Source: Fremontodendron californicum
Lineage: Eukaryota; Streptophyta; Magnoliopsida; Malvales; Malvaceae
DNA: 64,000 nucleotides
Reading direction: 5' to 3'
NCBI GenBank assembly: GCA_030761205.1
Contig: JAULJL010000021.1
Location: 10,397,160 to 10,461,159, forward strand
In this document: piece after piece, positions 24,893-35,825 of the stretch
Layout of the letters: each line of letters begins with the position of its first letter
Position numbering within the stretch: position 1 is the first letter of the stretch
The notes under the pieces: generated by a model
The model's database searches: none
What the model was told of the DNA's origin: nothing
What the model saw: only the letters and a program-made list of their open reading frames with translations
Program-made: the position numbers and the translations under genes

Positions 24893-25059
24893 CAAACACA
24901 CACTAAGAAATAATATACGAAAATTAACAATCAACAAAAACATAAAATATTCATGTGATTGGGCATAAAGCTTGCATTCACAATCGGGAAGATTTTATTT
25001 CCTTTTTGTAAAACTGTAAACGATTCAGTAGTTACCATGATGATAAAATATTTATAGCT

Positions 25060-25275
25060 GATAATATTAGACACGACACGACAATGATATTGAAAAAATA
25101 ATTAAAAATACGATATAAAAAAATACGAACATGACACGAATATATGAATGCCTCAAAATCTATATATAATACGAATTATTAGTGTATCAAAATTTATACA
25201 AATATAAAAAAATTTAAACGTGATTATGATACGATAAAATATATAAATATGACACAGATACACGAATTGTTAGTT
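25060..25275. mobile_element. Family C repeat, copy C3
   Basis: One of the better-preserved copies: ACACGACACGACAATG at the start, ACGAACATGACACG, ATACGAATTATTAGTG, then ACGTGATTATGATACG and ACACAGATACACGAATTG at the end. Confidence 0.75.
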
Positions 25276-25543
25276 CTAAATATAGCAAACACAAATGGTT
25301 CCCTGAAGAGGTAACGTCAAGATGAAGGTATTAAAAATGAAAGATTATTTGCTTATATTACATATACTTTTTTCTTATTCTTTACTATTCTATATTGTTC
25401 TTTAATTTTTGTTTGTTAGGTTTTCTATGGATCTTGTTCTCATGAGGGTAATGAGTAATGCAATCCAGAGGTAATGTTTTTGAAGAGTCTGGTTGGTTCA
25501 TGCATGGTTTTGGTTTTGCCATATGTGAAAGATTAGTTATAGT

Positions 25544-26072
25544 TAGACCTGTTCAAAGGTCGGGCTATCAGTCTAAATTTAAAGGTTCGCTCATATTTTT
25601 GAGAATTTGGACAAAAATATTAGGTCCGAAATATGGGATTGGATAAAAAAAAATGAGGCCTATTTAGAAAATGGGTCGAGTCTTGACTCCAATAATCAAG
25701 GCCCGACCCGGTCCGTTTTTCATTTATCTAATATATTATTTTTATATTTTACATATTATGTAATTTATATCATATAAAAAATAAATATATATAATATAAT
25801 ATTGTAAACATTTAAAAATATGTTAAGTTATCCATGTTTTAGAACTTAATAAAAAAAGATAAAATTACTAAAATTAAATAATAATAAAATATTTGTTTAA
25901 ATTTTTTTTTTAATATGGACGGGTCTAAACGGTTGGACTACCAATTTACAAATATAGACAAGTTTGAGCATAATTTGAGGCCCATATTTTTGGTCGGGTC
26001 GGACTTGAACAAGTATATATGATATTGATACCATATCTAAACTTGACCCGGCCCAGCCCATGAGCACCTCTA
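25544..26072. mobile_element. Family B MITE, copy B2 (long form)
   Basis: TAGACCTGTTCAAAGGTCGG at the left and GCCCATGAGCACCTCTA at the right. Flanking 8-mers GTTATAGT and GTTATTGT match 7 of 8. At 529 bp it is longer than B1, with GGTCGGGTCGGACTTG-type sequence on the right arm. Confidence 0.88.
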
Positions 26073-26346
26073 GTTATTGTGGTTGCATCTGATTTTTTAT
26101 AGTGATTTTTTGCTTAATTTTGGAAACCCATAAAGCTAAGAATTAATTAGCTCATCTTACTTTGGAGAAAGACAGAATTTGATTTTAGCTATGTTTTACT
26201 TTCTTCTTCATATATTAGGTTACACAATAATTGATACATGCTTTAAATTCGACTTTGGGTCTATTTAGATCTCTGATCAAAAATATCTTACGAAATTAGG
26301 ATGTTATTTTATGATTGAACTTCAATCAGATATTTTTATCCAGTGA

Positions 26347-26720
26347 TTAAAAAATCAGATCGGCTAGTCAGACTGGTTAAATCGAGAATCGATGGTCAGT
26401 CCAGTCTGATGAATATATTAGAACTGGATTTATATCGAACCGGTAAAGAACTAGTAAAAAATTGGTTTTATATGTTTTTTTTTTTCAAAATTTTATTTGT
26501 AATTAATAAAATTTAAACATTTAACCTTCTAGTATTAGATTAAAAACTATACCATTAAGCCAAATTCATTTTTTATTAATTATTAACTATATTTAATATT
26601 TATTTAGTGTTTAAATATTTAAAAAATGAGTTTTATCGAACCGACCGATCCAACCTATTGAACCGATTGAATTGGGAACCAAAAGTCTGACCGGTTCGAC
26701 TTCCGATCCAATTTTTTTAA
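26347..26720. mobile_element. Foldback MITE with TTAAAAAATCAGATCGG ends
   Basis: Left end TTAAAAAATCAGATCGG pairs with right end CCGATCCAATTTTTTTAA. Subterminal GGTTCGA/TCGAACC words also pair. The central part is AT-rich. I could not settle a target duplication. Confidence 0.65.
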
Positions 26721-27069
26721 CATTGTCTTTATCTAATTTGATATTCTATTTCTTTTTTTTCTTTCTAGGATTTGAATATATATATATATATGTGAAAGCT
26801 GGGGAGTTTCACATTATTAAGTACTGATAAATTCCAAAGTTAACAAATCCCATGATATAGTACAATTTATAATAAGAGAATTTCATAACAATTATAACAA
26901 AAAATACATTTTTAACTCTTGGTTGAGAGGGAATAAGCTCAGGATCCAATAGCATTATGGTGACAGAAGCAGATAGCTGAATTTCAACATTCTTCCCTTT
27001 AAATCCTTTGAGACATGAGTATTTCAATCTCCTTTGGCTCCTTACTTCTTCAAGCCTACAATTTTATTG

Positions 27070-27628
27070 GATTAAATTATTTAAATAGTCCTTTTACTAA
27101 AGTCAAAAATGTATTTTAGTCTCTATATTATAAAAGTGAGTAATTTAATCCTTGTACATATGAAATTGGTGCAAAAAAGTAAAAATGATAACAGTGTTAA
27201 TAAAAAAACCGTCTAAATGCTGACATGAACATGTGAAATTGACAGAAAAGATGATTTGAAAAAAAATGATGACATGTCAAAAAAATTTACTCGAGCGAAA
27301 TTTAGAAAAACATAAATTTTTTTACCCAAATCTCTCCTTTATCCGTAAAAACATGTCATCAGTTTTTTTCGAAGTCAATTATTCTGTCATTTTTTAAATT
27401 TCACCTGAGCAAAAAAAATTGACACGTCATCATTTTTTATTCCAAGTCATCTATTATGTCAGTTTCACATGTCCACGTCAGCATTTAGACGGTTTTCTAT
27501 TAATATTGTTACCAATTTTACTTTTTTGCACTTATTTCAAACGTATAAGGATAAAATTACTCACTTCTATAGTACAAGGACTACAATGCACTTTTGACTA
27601 TAAGTACAAGAACTACCTAGATACTTTA
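27070..27628. mobile_element. Long-TIR foldback element (MULE-like)
   Basis: The two halves are inverted copies of about 200 bases or more each: AGTCTCTATATTATAAAAGT and GTGAGTAATTTAATCC on the left, their complements at 27540-27600. It is flanked by a 12-bp direct repeat ACAATTTTATTG (27058-27069 and 27629-27640); some of this may belong to the element, since 9-12 bp is usual for Mutator-like elements. No coding capacity. Confidence 0.82.
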
Positions 27629-27646
27629 ACAATTTTATTGCTATGA

Positions 27647-27815
27647 CTTATGTTATTCGGATTTTTTATTTTTTCTGAAGTACTCGTGTTCGACAACTGT
27701 AACCAACACATATTTGGACATAGGTACGAGACTATGATCCTCCAAATATATGAAAAAACTTAAAAATTTTAAATATATATTGTATCCAACATTCATCTGA
27801 ATTCGGATAATATAG
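27647..27815 (+). mobile_element. Family A foldback MITE, copy A8
   Basis: Starts CTTATGTTATTCGGATT and ends GGATAATATAG, with an AT-shifted interior. The flanks GCTATGA(C)/ACTGTGAC agree at 6 positions. It inserted just beyond the target duplication of the long-TIR element. Confidence 0.8.
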
Positions 27816-28608
27816 ACTGTGACAACTGTATGAAACTCAAAGAAAATAAAAAAGCAAATTAAAAATCCCTATATAACTTGAATCTCATATGACTAACTGG
27901 GCCAAGCTAGGAAGCTGCACATGCAAGGATAATTGGATTATAATTCCAATAAGAAAATGAACAAAGAACAACAACTTGTAAGCTTTCTTTATTAATCATC
28001 ACCAAATTATGTGCCTTATGTCTCCATTGACTAAATCTTGTATTTAATTCGATGAATCTTACATTAATTATCAGATAAAATCACTTTGAGACTTAAGCAT
28101 TTATAAATCTGTCAGGTTAATTTGTTGTACGAAATTTTCAACTAGGTACGAACAAAGTACTATAGCCCGGTTTGTCAGAAACAACATTTTATTTATTAAA
28201 ATTATTACTAATTTTTTCAAGCATCTATGATCAAGCAAGTTAATTTGATGTCTTTGTCATGAAATTACAGAGTTAAATGATTACTTTCAGTTAATTTTTG
28301 CTTAATTTTTGGCTGATTCTTACATTTCCTGTGATGAATTGAGACATAATGGAGCAAACCAATGATGGAGAGACAAAAAAAAAATAAAAAATTGATTAAT
28401 TCAATAGCAGGCAAATGTAGAGAGAAAAACCTGGTTTCTTCTAAGTATGAAATCTTGGGAAGATCTGAAGTTTATCTTCAGACAAAGTTATAATTTTAAT
28501 ATGATCTTGGATTGTCTGCTAGTATTTCCATGGGATTGTTCATGGATAGGAAGAGGAAGTTAGGAAGCAGCTATACAACACCCCATGTTCTCATATAATT
28601 TTGGTATG
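27816..28608. other. Intergenic DNA without a recognisable gene
   Basis: Moderately AT-rich and apparently low copy, because none of the repeat families seen elsewhere is present. No frame longer than about 60 codons with coding character. Confidence 0.55.
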
Positions 28609-28616
28609 TTAGTATC

Positions 28617-29161
28617 TCTTGGTGTTTATGGGCCGGGTTGGCCGGACCTATGTATGGTATCAACATTATATATGTTTGCTCAAGCCGGATCTGAAATTTG
28701 AGCTTCAAATTTTGCCTAAATCTGTTCATATTTATAAATGAATAGCGTAAGTCCATTTAGACCCGCCAATATTTTTTAAAAAAAATTTAATAAAAAATAT
28801 ATTATTTTTTATTTAATTTTTAATAATTATATATATATATTTTTTATTAAGTTCTTAAACATGAACAATTTAACATATTTTTTAATGTTTACACTATAAT
28901 ATTATATATATTTAATCTTTATATGACATAAATTATATAATATATATAAAAATAAAATAAAATGTTATTTAATTAGAAAAGGGCCGTGCCGGACCGGGCT
29001 CGGGCCTTGAATGTTGGAGCTAAGGCCCAGCTCATTTTTTTAAAAGGGTCTCATTTTTTGTCCAAATTCATTTTTCGGACCTAATATTTTTGTCCAAACC
29101 CTCCCAAGTCTCAAATATTGGGCGGGTCTTCGGACTTGGACGGGTAACCCTAGAAGGCCTA
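28617..29161. mobile_element. Family B MITE, copy B3 (reverse orientation)
   Basis: Left GGTGTTTATGGGCCGGGTTG and right GGACGGGTAACCC...GGCCTA. Flanking 8-mers TTAGTATC (28609-28616) and TTAGTATA (29162-29169) match 7 of 8. Long form, 545 bp. Confidence 0.85.
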
Positions 29162-29230
29162 TTAGTATATCTCCTTATTGACCAAATTATGGAACTCTTG
29201 CAAGGTTTTAATTTTTTTTGCTGTTTGTTT

Positions 29231-29418
29231 TTATGTTATGCGGATTCTTCATTTTTTTAAAAGTATTTGTACTCAATATTTGTGTCCGACATATATTCGG
29301 ATATTATAGGATATGAATTATGATCCTCCAAGTATATGAAAAAACTTACAAAAAAATAAATATATTCATATCGAACATATACTATATCCGACACTCATCT
29401 CGAAATCGGATAAGATAA
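29231..29418 (+). mobile_element. Family A foldback MITE, copy A9
   Basis: Diverged ends TTATGTTATGCGGATTC and ATCGGATAAGATAA. A perfect 8-bp repeat GTTTGTTT lies at 29223-29230 and 29419-29426. Confidence 0.83.
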
Positions 29419-29849
29419 GTTTGTTTAGGGGCAAAAAAATGCTGCTGATAACCTTCTTAAACGATTGATTCTTTTGTCTGGCTGTAGATGGAGTACAAAA
29501 TCTACCAATAAAAAGATGATAATTGTGTTTCAATTTTTTTTAAGTTTGCAACTTGGTTGAGGAGACATGAAGAGACAGAAAACCAGAATCAAATGGGCCT
29601 ACATTAGCCGGTGTTACCTCCCTTGCATGCAACCTGTTGTGTTTCAAGCTTTCCTTGTCATTTTATTCCCCACGCTTTCAACGAATCTAAAGTTCCCTGG
29701 ATTACCTTATGGAATGCCAAAAAATTGGCTAAAATTTTAACCTTCCATTGCATATTTCTTACCAGGTTGCAATTTTGACAGCAAAAACAACAAAATTAGC
29801 TTTTGGATCATTCCAGGATTGTGTTTTGGAACAGGTCAATGCTTACTTT

Positions 29850-30035
29850 CTATGTTACTCGAATTCGGATATAAGTGTCGGATTCGGATACGAATATGTT
29901 CAATTTTTTTCAAGATTTTCATGTATTTGAAAGATCCTTGAAAGATCATATCCACATGCCTATGTCAAGATATGCATCAAATACGGGTGTCGAAAATGAA
30001 TACTTTAAGAAAAATAAAAAGTCGGAACAACATAG
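29850..30035 (-). mobile_element. Family A foldback MITE, copy A10
   Basis: CTATGTTACTCGAATTCGG to AGTCGGAACAACATAG, reverse orientation. Target duplication CTTACTTT / CTTACTCT (7 of 8). About 0.8 kb upstream of the CRINKLY4-related gene. Confidence 0.9.
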
Positions 30036-30230
30036 CTTACTCTAAATCTCTACCAATATGTGCCCAAAGGAACAATGTGGATTGAACTTTGATAGACTTA
30101 TACTGTAAGAATTTGAAGTTGAGTGCAGATCTGGTTTTTTCATCATGCTGTCACTTTTGTTTTCATGTGCAGGATACCTTTTTTTTCTTTCTGTATTTTA
30201 AGATTCTAGACAGTCAAACAAAGTCATTAG

Positions 30231-30422
30231 CTATGTTACTCGGATTTGGATGTGAGTGTCGGATGGATATGTGTTCGATACAGGTATGTCTAATATATAT
30301 ATTCTTTTTATGATTTTCATGTATTTGGAAGGTTCTCGAAGGATCATATCCCCATACGCATCAAATACGGGTGTCAAGCACAAATATTTAAAAAAAAAAA
30401 ATCAAGAATCGGAACAACATAG
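30231..30422 (-). mobile_element. Family A foldback MITE, copy A11
   Basis: CTATGTTACTCGGATTTGG to GAATCGGAACAACATAG. Target duplication GTCATTAG / TTCATTAG (7 of 8). Its right end is 370 bp from the start codon at 30793, so it sits in the promoter region of that gene. Confidence 0.92.
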
Positions 30423-30792
30423 TTCATTAGTACAGCACAGACAATATCTACTATTTGATTAGGAGAGCTTTTTGCATAAATGATTTTTTAGGTTGAGAAT
30501 GTAATTTCAGAATCTGATCATTTGAGGGAAAAAAAAAAGATGAAAATTTGATGATAACTTCAGATCTGAATCTTAAATTTCAGACCAATATTGAATTAAC
30601 TACTTCCCATAAGTCAAACACTTTTAAGTTTTGACTTATAACTGTCTGTCTGAAATCTGAATCTCCATCATTCACTTCCAAAAAAAAAAAAAACCATTAA
30701 ATAAAAATGGCCTCAAACCATTCCTATTCCTCACAATTTCAACTCCACCATCAAACTCTTCACTTTCAGAAAAAACCCAAAAACCAAAACAC

Positions 30793-33102
30793 ATGCCACC
30801 CCAAAAACGATACTTTCTAACACCCATTTCTTCCTTCCTCATTGTTCTTTCTCCCTTACTATTTGTAACAGCTTTTGGCTATGGATCACCAGGCCCAATC
30901 GCCGCGGCTTTCGGAGAAAATGGCTTTTTTTGTGCCATAGATGCTGGTGGGAAACAAGAGATCATTTGTTGGGACAAAACCAACAAAACTTCTTCAGTTC
31001 CCACATTCGGTTTTGTTCCTTCTATGGCTTCCCTCTCTGGTGGTGAAGGCTTTCTCTGCGGCATTACTTCGAATAATTCACAAGCATTTTGTTGGGATTC
31101 CTTGAATTTTGGTATAAATCTTGTTCCTAAAGCTTTTAAAGGTAATTCTTACTCACAAATAGCTGCAGGGAAAACTCATGTTTGTGCTATCAAAGGGTCT
31201 TATTTTTCAAGTACTAATGATTTGGGTTATGTGGATTGTTGGGAATTTCATCAAACACTTGATAAAAGTAATGTTACTATGAATTTTGTTAGTGATAATT
31301 ATGTTAACAATGTTATTGTTAAGAATATTGTTTCTGGGGATGGTTTTAGTTGTGGGGTTGCTAAGGAAAGTGGGGTGGCCTTTTGCTGGGGTCCAAAATC
31401 CGGCAACTTGGGAATTTTCAATGTGTCTAGTGAGTTTGAGGTTTTAGCTTCTGGGAAAAGTTCAGTTTGTGGGATTTCTAAGATGTCTAGTAAAGTTGAA
31501 TGTTGGGGTGATTCAAGTGAGTTCGGTCTCCCGCCTCGTGGAGCTCGGTTTGTTAGTTTATCAGCTGGTGGACAGCATTTTTGCGGCATTCGTGAAGATG
31601 ATCATGGAGTGGAATGCTGGGGAAAAAACATTACTGTTTCTTCAGTTCCAAAGGCTTCTGGATTTTTGGCTATTGCTTCATCAGATTTAACGACTTGTGG
31701 GGTTCGAGAAGTTGACTTGGTTCTTGATTGTTGGAGTGCAAATGAGCAGTCTTCGCCGGATTATAGTCCACCTTTGCAGCTATGTAGCCCTGGTGTATGC
31801 TCTCCAAAGTCATGTGCTAGTGGAAAGTTTGCTTTCAATGCAAGTATCCTTAATGAGCCAGAGCTAACAAGTTTATGTGCTCAAAATGAGTTGAAAATAT
31901 GCTTGCCTTGTGGGACAAATTGTTCCCAGGGCTACTTCCCTTCGAGTTTGTGCAGTGCCAATGCCGATAGAATATGCACTCCTTGCTCACTTTGCCAGAA
32001 CAGCTCTTGCTGGGATGTATGTGGAGTTTCTTCTTCATCCGAGTCTCGGGAACAGGTGCAGCTAGAGATAAAAAAGTTGGTGGTCATCATTGGATCTTCT
32101 GTATTGGGTTGCTTATTGATTTTAGTTGCTTGTTGTGTTTTTCCTCGAATCATCAAAACCAAAAGTGAAGGAAAAGGTATAATTCTGTGCAGTTTTTGCA
32201 TAGGTAAACCAGTTGTGGAGGCTGATCCTGATTCAAATCCATTACCACCTTTATCCGTAACGACATATGTTGGAGAGACCCAAGTTTATCGACTTTCAGA
32301 ACTGAAAGATGCTACTCATGGATTTAAAGAATTCAGTGAGCTTGGACGAGGGAGTTTCGGTTTTGTGTACAAAGCTGTTCTTCCTGATGGTAGGCAAGTA
32401 GCAGTCAAGCGAGCTAATGCTGCTACGATAATCCACACTAACAGCCGGGATTTCGAAGCAGAGTTAGAAATACTATGCAATGTAAAGCATAGCAATATTG
32501 TGAACTTAATGGGATATTGTGCTGAAATGGGGGAAAGATTACTGGTTTATGAATATATGCCTCATGGTACACTTCATGACCATCTTCATGGGGACCTTTC
32601 GCCTTTAGGTTGGGACCTGAGGTTGAAGATTGCATTGCAGGCGGCAAGAGGACTCGAGTACCTTCATAACGAAGTCAATCCACCCGTTGTTCATCGAGAT
32701 GTGAAGACTTCGAATATTCTTTTGGACTCTGAATGGGGAGCAAGGATAGCAGATTTCAGGATCTTAAGTGCTGCTACGAACTCGGATTTAAGTGGAGATA
32801 TGGAGAATGATGTTTATAATTTTGGAATTGTTCTATTAGAGATATTAAGTGGAAGGAAAGCTTATGATAGAGACTGTGAACCTCCAAGAATTGTTGAGTG
32901 GGCATTGCCTCTAATTAGGCAAGGAAAGGCAGCTGCAACTATTGATCGAAATGTGCCTTTACCAAGAAATGTTGAACCATTGCTTAAACTTGCTGATTTG
33001 GCTGAGCTTTCTTTGAGGGAAAATCCCAGTGAGCGACCTAGCATGACTAATCTGGTAAGTTCATTAGATCAGATTGTCAAGTGTGAATTAATCTTGTCAT
33101 GA
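30793..33102 (+). CDS. CRINKLY4-related receptor-like protein with degenerate kinase domain, 769 aa
   Basis: Single-exon gene, ATG at 30793, TGA-terminated. A signal peptide (about 1-28) precedes an extracellular region (about 29-330) of crinkly/RCC1-like repeats with recurring Cys-Trp pairs (FCWG, VECWGDSSEF, LDCWSA). A Cys-rich TNFR-like stretch (about 331-412) and one membrane segment (about 427-449) follow. The kinase region starts near 500: glycine loop GRGSFG from 518, Lys 539 in VAVKRA, and HRDVKTSN at 634-641. The DFG motif reads DFR (654-656), and only about 20 residues separate it from DVYNFG, so the activation loop and APE motif are missing. Arabidopsis CRR1/CRR2 (CCR1/CCR2) are reported to lack this segment, which makes them the nearest relatives; the Gly to Arg change is extra. 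Signalling is probably through partner kinases. Family A copies flank both sides. Confidence 0.93.
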   Translation: MPPQKRYFLTPISSFLIVLSPLLFVTAFGYGSPGPIAAAFGENGFFCAIDAGGKQEIICWDKTNKTSSVPTFGFVPSMASLSGGEGFLCGITSNNSQAFCWDSLNFGINLVPKAFKGNSYSQIAAGKTHVCAIKGSYFSSTNDLGYVDCWEFHQTLDKSNVTMNFVSDNYVNNVIVKNIVSGDGFSCGVAKESGVAFCWGPKSGNLGIFNVSSEFEVLASGKSSVCGISKMSSKVECWGDSSEFGLPPRGARFVSLSAGGQHFCGIREDDHGVECWGKNITVSSVPKASGFLAIASSDLTTCGVREVDLVLDCWSANEQSSPDYSPPLQLCSPGVCSPKSCASGKFAFNASILNEPELTSLCAQNELKICLPCGTNCSQGYFPSSLCSANADRICTPCSLCQNSSCWDVCGVSSSSESREQVQLEIKKLVVIIGSSVLGCLLILVACCVFPRIIKTKSEGKGIILCSFCIGKPVVEADPDSNPLPPLSVTTYVGETQVYRLSELKDATHGFKEFSELGRGSFGFVYKAVLPDGRQVAVKRANAATIIHTNSRDFEAELEILCNVKHSNIVNLMGYCAEMGERLLVYEYMPHGTLHDHLHGDLSPLGWDLRLKIALQAARGLEYLHNEVNPPVVHRDVKTSNILLDSEWGARIADFRILSAATNSDLSGDMENDVYNFGIVLLEILSGRKAYDRDCEPPRIVEWALPLIRQGKAAATIDRNVPLPRNVEPLLKLADLAELSLRENPSERPSMTNLVSSLDQIVKCELILS

Positions 33103-33133
33103 AACTTCATCAAGAATTCATATAATAATGGGG

Positions 33134-33337
33134 CTATGTTACTCGGATTCGGGTGTGAGTGTCGGATACGGGTATGTGTCCAATACGGGTATTATCAATT
33201 TTTTTAAAAGTTTTTCCATGTATTTGGAGGGTTCTTGGAGAGTCATATCCTCATATCCATGTCTGAATATACGTCGGATACGGATATCGGATACGAATAC
33301 TTCAAAAAAAAAAAAATGAAAAGTTGGAGCAACACAG
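33134..33337 (-). mobile_element. Family A foldback MITE, copy A12 (3' UTR position)
   Basis: CTATGTTACTCGGATTCGGG to GTTGGAGCAACACAG. Target duplication TAATGGGG / TGATGGGG (7 of 8). It begins 31 bp after the stop codon of the CRINKLY4-related gene and is therefore likely transcribed. One of the least diverged copies. Confidence 0.93.
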
Positions 33338-33691
33338 TGATGGGGTAGCTCTGAAAATTAATATTGTTTGTATTCTTCAATGATTCATACTTTTCAAACA
33401 TTTTTTTGTTTTTGTTTTTGCTTTGTCTCCAATTCACAAAGTGAAGGAGATTGTAACTAGTGCATATTCCTTCCTTCTTTTTCGTCTGTTGAGAGTTAAG
33501 AAGATAAGCTTCCATATGATATTTGTCAATGCATATTAAACAAGGTCTTTTCTAAGAAGTTTTATTTTAAGATAAATCTAGAGTTATTGTTCACTACAGA
33601 ATGATTCAATAAGCTGATATCTTTTCTTGATACTTGCAATTAGCTTAAATCATATGCTTTAGGAAGTGTACAATTTACAGGTAGTTGAATC

Positions 33692-33866
33692 CTATGTTAC
33701 TCGAATTTTTTTGTTTTTTTTTTAAAGTATTTGTGTTTGACACATATGTCTGATACATATTCGGACATGAATATAAAAATATGATTATCCAAATATATGA
33801 TTTAAAAAAAAAAAAATAGAACATATAACCGTATCCGACACATATTCCTAAATTCGGGTAACATAG
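33692..33866 (+). mobile_element. Family A foldback MITE, copy A13
   Basis: CTATGTTACTCGAATTT to AATTCGGGTAACATAG. Flanks GTTGAATC / GCTGAATG match 6 of 8. It is the rightmost family A copy in the window. Confidence 0.85.
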
Positions 33867-34132
33867 GCTGAATGTTGGTGCAATTTCTACTTGATAACCA
33901 TCACAAAAACTTCTTCCTTGGAAAACAAGTTATAGCATTTGACTTTAAGAAAAGAAATAGGAGCACATGAGAAACAGATTCAGATAAGATATAAGCCTAA
34001 TCTGGGAATATAATTTTACAGCGTTTGGTATACATGAAAAAGTGCTGATTAAAATTATGGGAATGTAATGATAATTTTCGAAATTATCCTTATCAAAAAA
34101 ATGTAAATTTTATTAATTTTAAAAAATTTCAG

Positions 34133-35520
34133 TGATATTTATTATTAACAAATATTTATACTAAATATTTAAAAATAATATTTTAATTGATAATTTGAGT
34201 TACTTTTAGGACAAAAAATATTTATTAATAATAAATTTTTGAAATTACTTTCATGTAGTTGAAAAATTAAAAGGCTAGATGCAAATTAAATATTATTTAA
34301 ACATTTTAATGATATTTATTATTAACAAACATTTGTACTAAATATTTAAAAATAATATTTTTAATTGATAATTTGAGTTATTTTTATGATAAAAAAGTAT
34401 TTGTTAATAATAAATTTTCGAAATTATTTTCATGTAGTTGAAAAATTAAAAGACTATATGCAAATTAAATATTATTTAAATATTTTAATGATATTTATTA
34501 TTAAGGTTACATGGATTCGAATACGGGTATCCGATATTAATATGTATCTAAGTGTCTGACTCGTCTTTTGGTTAAAATTTTAGACATGCGGAGTCGGCTA
34601 AAAAGTATCCAAAAATTAGATACCGGTACGGGAATATGTCTTATAATAATATTTTAAATAAATATATATATACAAATAATGTAATATTATATATAAATAA
34701 TATTTTTTATAAAATATTTTATTTATCAAATTTATTTTTAATTATTATTAATTTTAGTAGTCTTGGACTTTTGGTCCATTAATTAGGCAAAGGCCAAAAA
34801 TAAAAGATAGTCAAAAACATAATAAATTTGCTTTTTAAACTGGATTTATGACAATTTTATTCAATCCAATTTGAATATTTTGGGCCCAGACATAATAAGT
34901 CCAACAAGCCAACACATATTGTGAGAATTAAAGAAAGCCCACATGATGAAAATTTGTCCAATTTTGCTTTTTTCTTTTTGGCAACAAAGCTGCCCATCCT
35001 CTTCTTAGCTGTGTCCATATTTTTGATGACAAGTCGAACGCATATTCTGTGTCGGTACCGGTGTCGTGTCGCGTCGACATCATTATTGCGGTCATAACTG
35101 GCGAGTCCATATAACAGAGTTTATTATTAACAAACATTTATACTAAATATTTAAAAATAATATTTTAATTGATAATTTGAGTTATTTTTATGATAAAAAA
35201 TATTTGTTAATAATAAAATTTCGAAATTACTTTCATGTAGTTGAATTAAAATTAAATATTATTTAAATATTTCAATGATATTTATTATTAACAAATATTT
35301 GTACTAAATATTAAAAATAATATTTCAATTGGTAATTTGAGTTACTTTTATGATAAAAAAATGTTTGTTAATAATAAATTTTCGAAGTTACTCTCATGTA
35401 ATTGAAAAATTAAAGGGCTGGATACAAATTAAATATTATTTAAATATTTTAATAATATTTATTATTAATAAATATTTGTACTAAATATTTTAAAATAATA
35501 TTTCAATTGATAATTTCAAA
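34133..35520. repeat. Short tandem array, period about 178 bp, about five copies
   Basis: The phrase TGATATTTATTATTAA recurs at about 34133, 34310, 34490, 35275 and (as a variant) 35453. Each is followed by CTAAATATTTAAAAATAATA, GATAATTTGAGTTA and CATGTAGTTGAA in the same order. After removing the insertion at 34506-35119 the spacing stays between 160 and 180 bp. AT-rich, no frame. Confidence 0.88.
34506..35119. mobile_element. MULE-like element inserted in the tandem array
   Basis: 614 bp with inverted ends GGTTACATGGATTCG and CGAGTCCATATAAC. It interrupts a unit of the 178-bp array and is flanked by an exact 11-bp repeat TTTATTATTAA (34495-34505 and 35120-35130), a size near that of Mutator-like elements. 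The interior holds TCGGTACCGGTGTCG near the right end. No transposase frame. Confidence 0.85.
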
Positions 35521-35825
35521 TCAAATAAGAAAAAGATAATTTTGTCATAACATTTTTTTAACTTTCCAACTATATAGGAAAGTTACTTTCCCACAACTTC
35601 TCATGCAAATCAGATTCCAATACTTGTGAGAAAGTAACTCTTCAAAAAAAAGTTACATTCTTAAGAAAGTGAGCAGTTTTTAGCATAACAAACATAAGAA
35701 TCACATTTTCACCAATTACTTTCTATGGAAAGTGATCACTTTTCATCATACTAAACGCCCTCGTAGTGTCATGTCATGTTAAAATGTTTGATTTTTTTCA
35801 ATTCGAATATGATATGACTATCACA

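Noticed and set aside
34133..35520. Centromeric satellite
   Set aside because: The unit length is suggestive but there are only about five copies and genes nearby; called a local tandem array instead.
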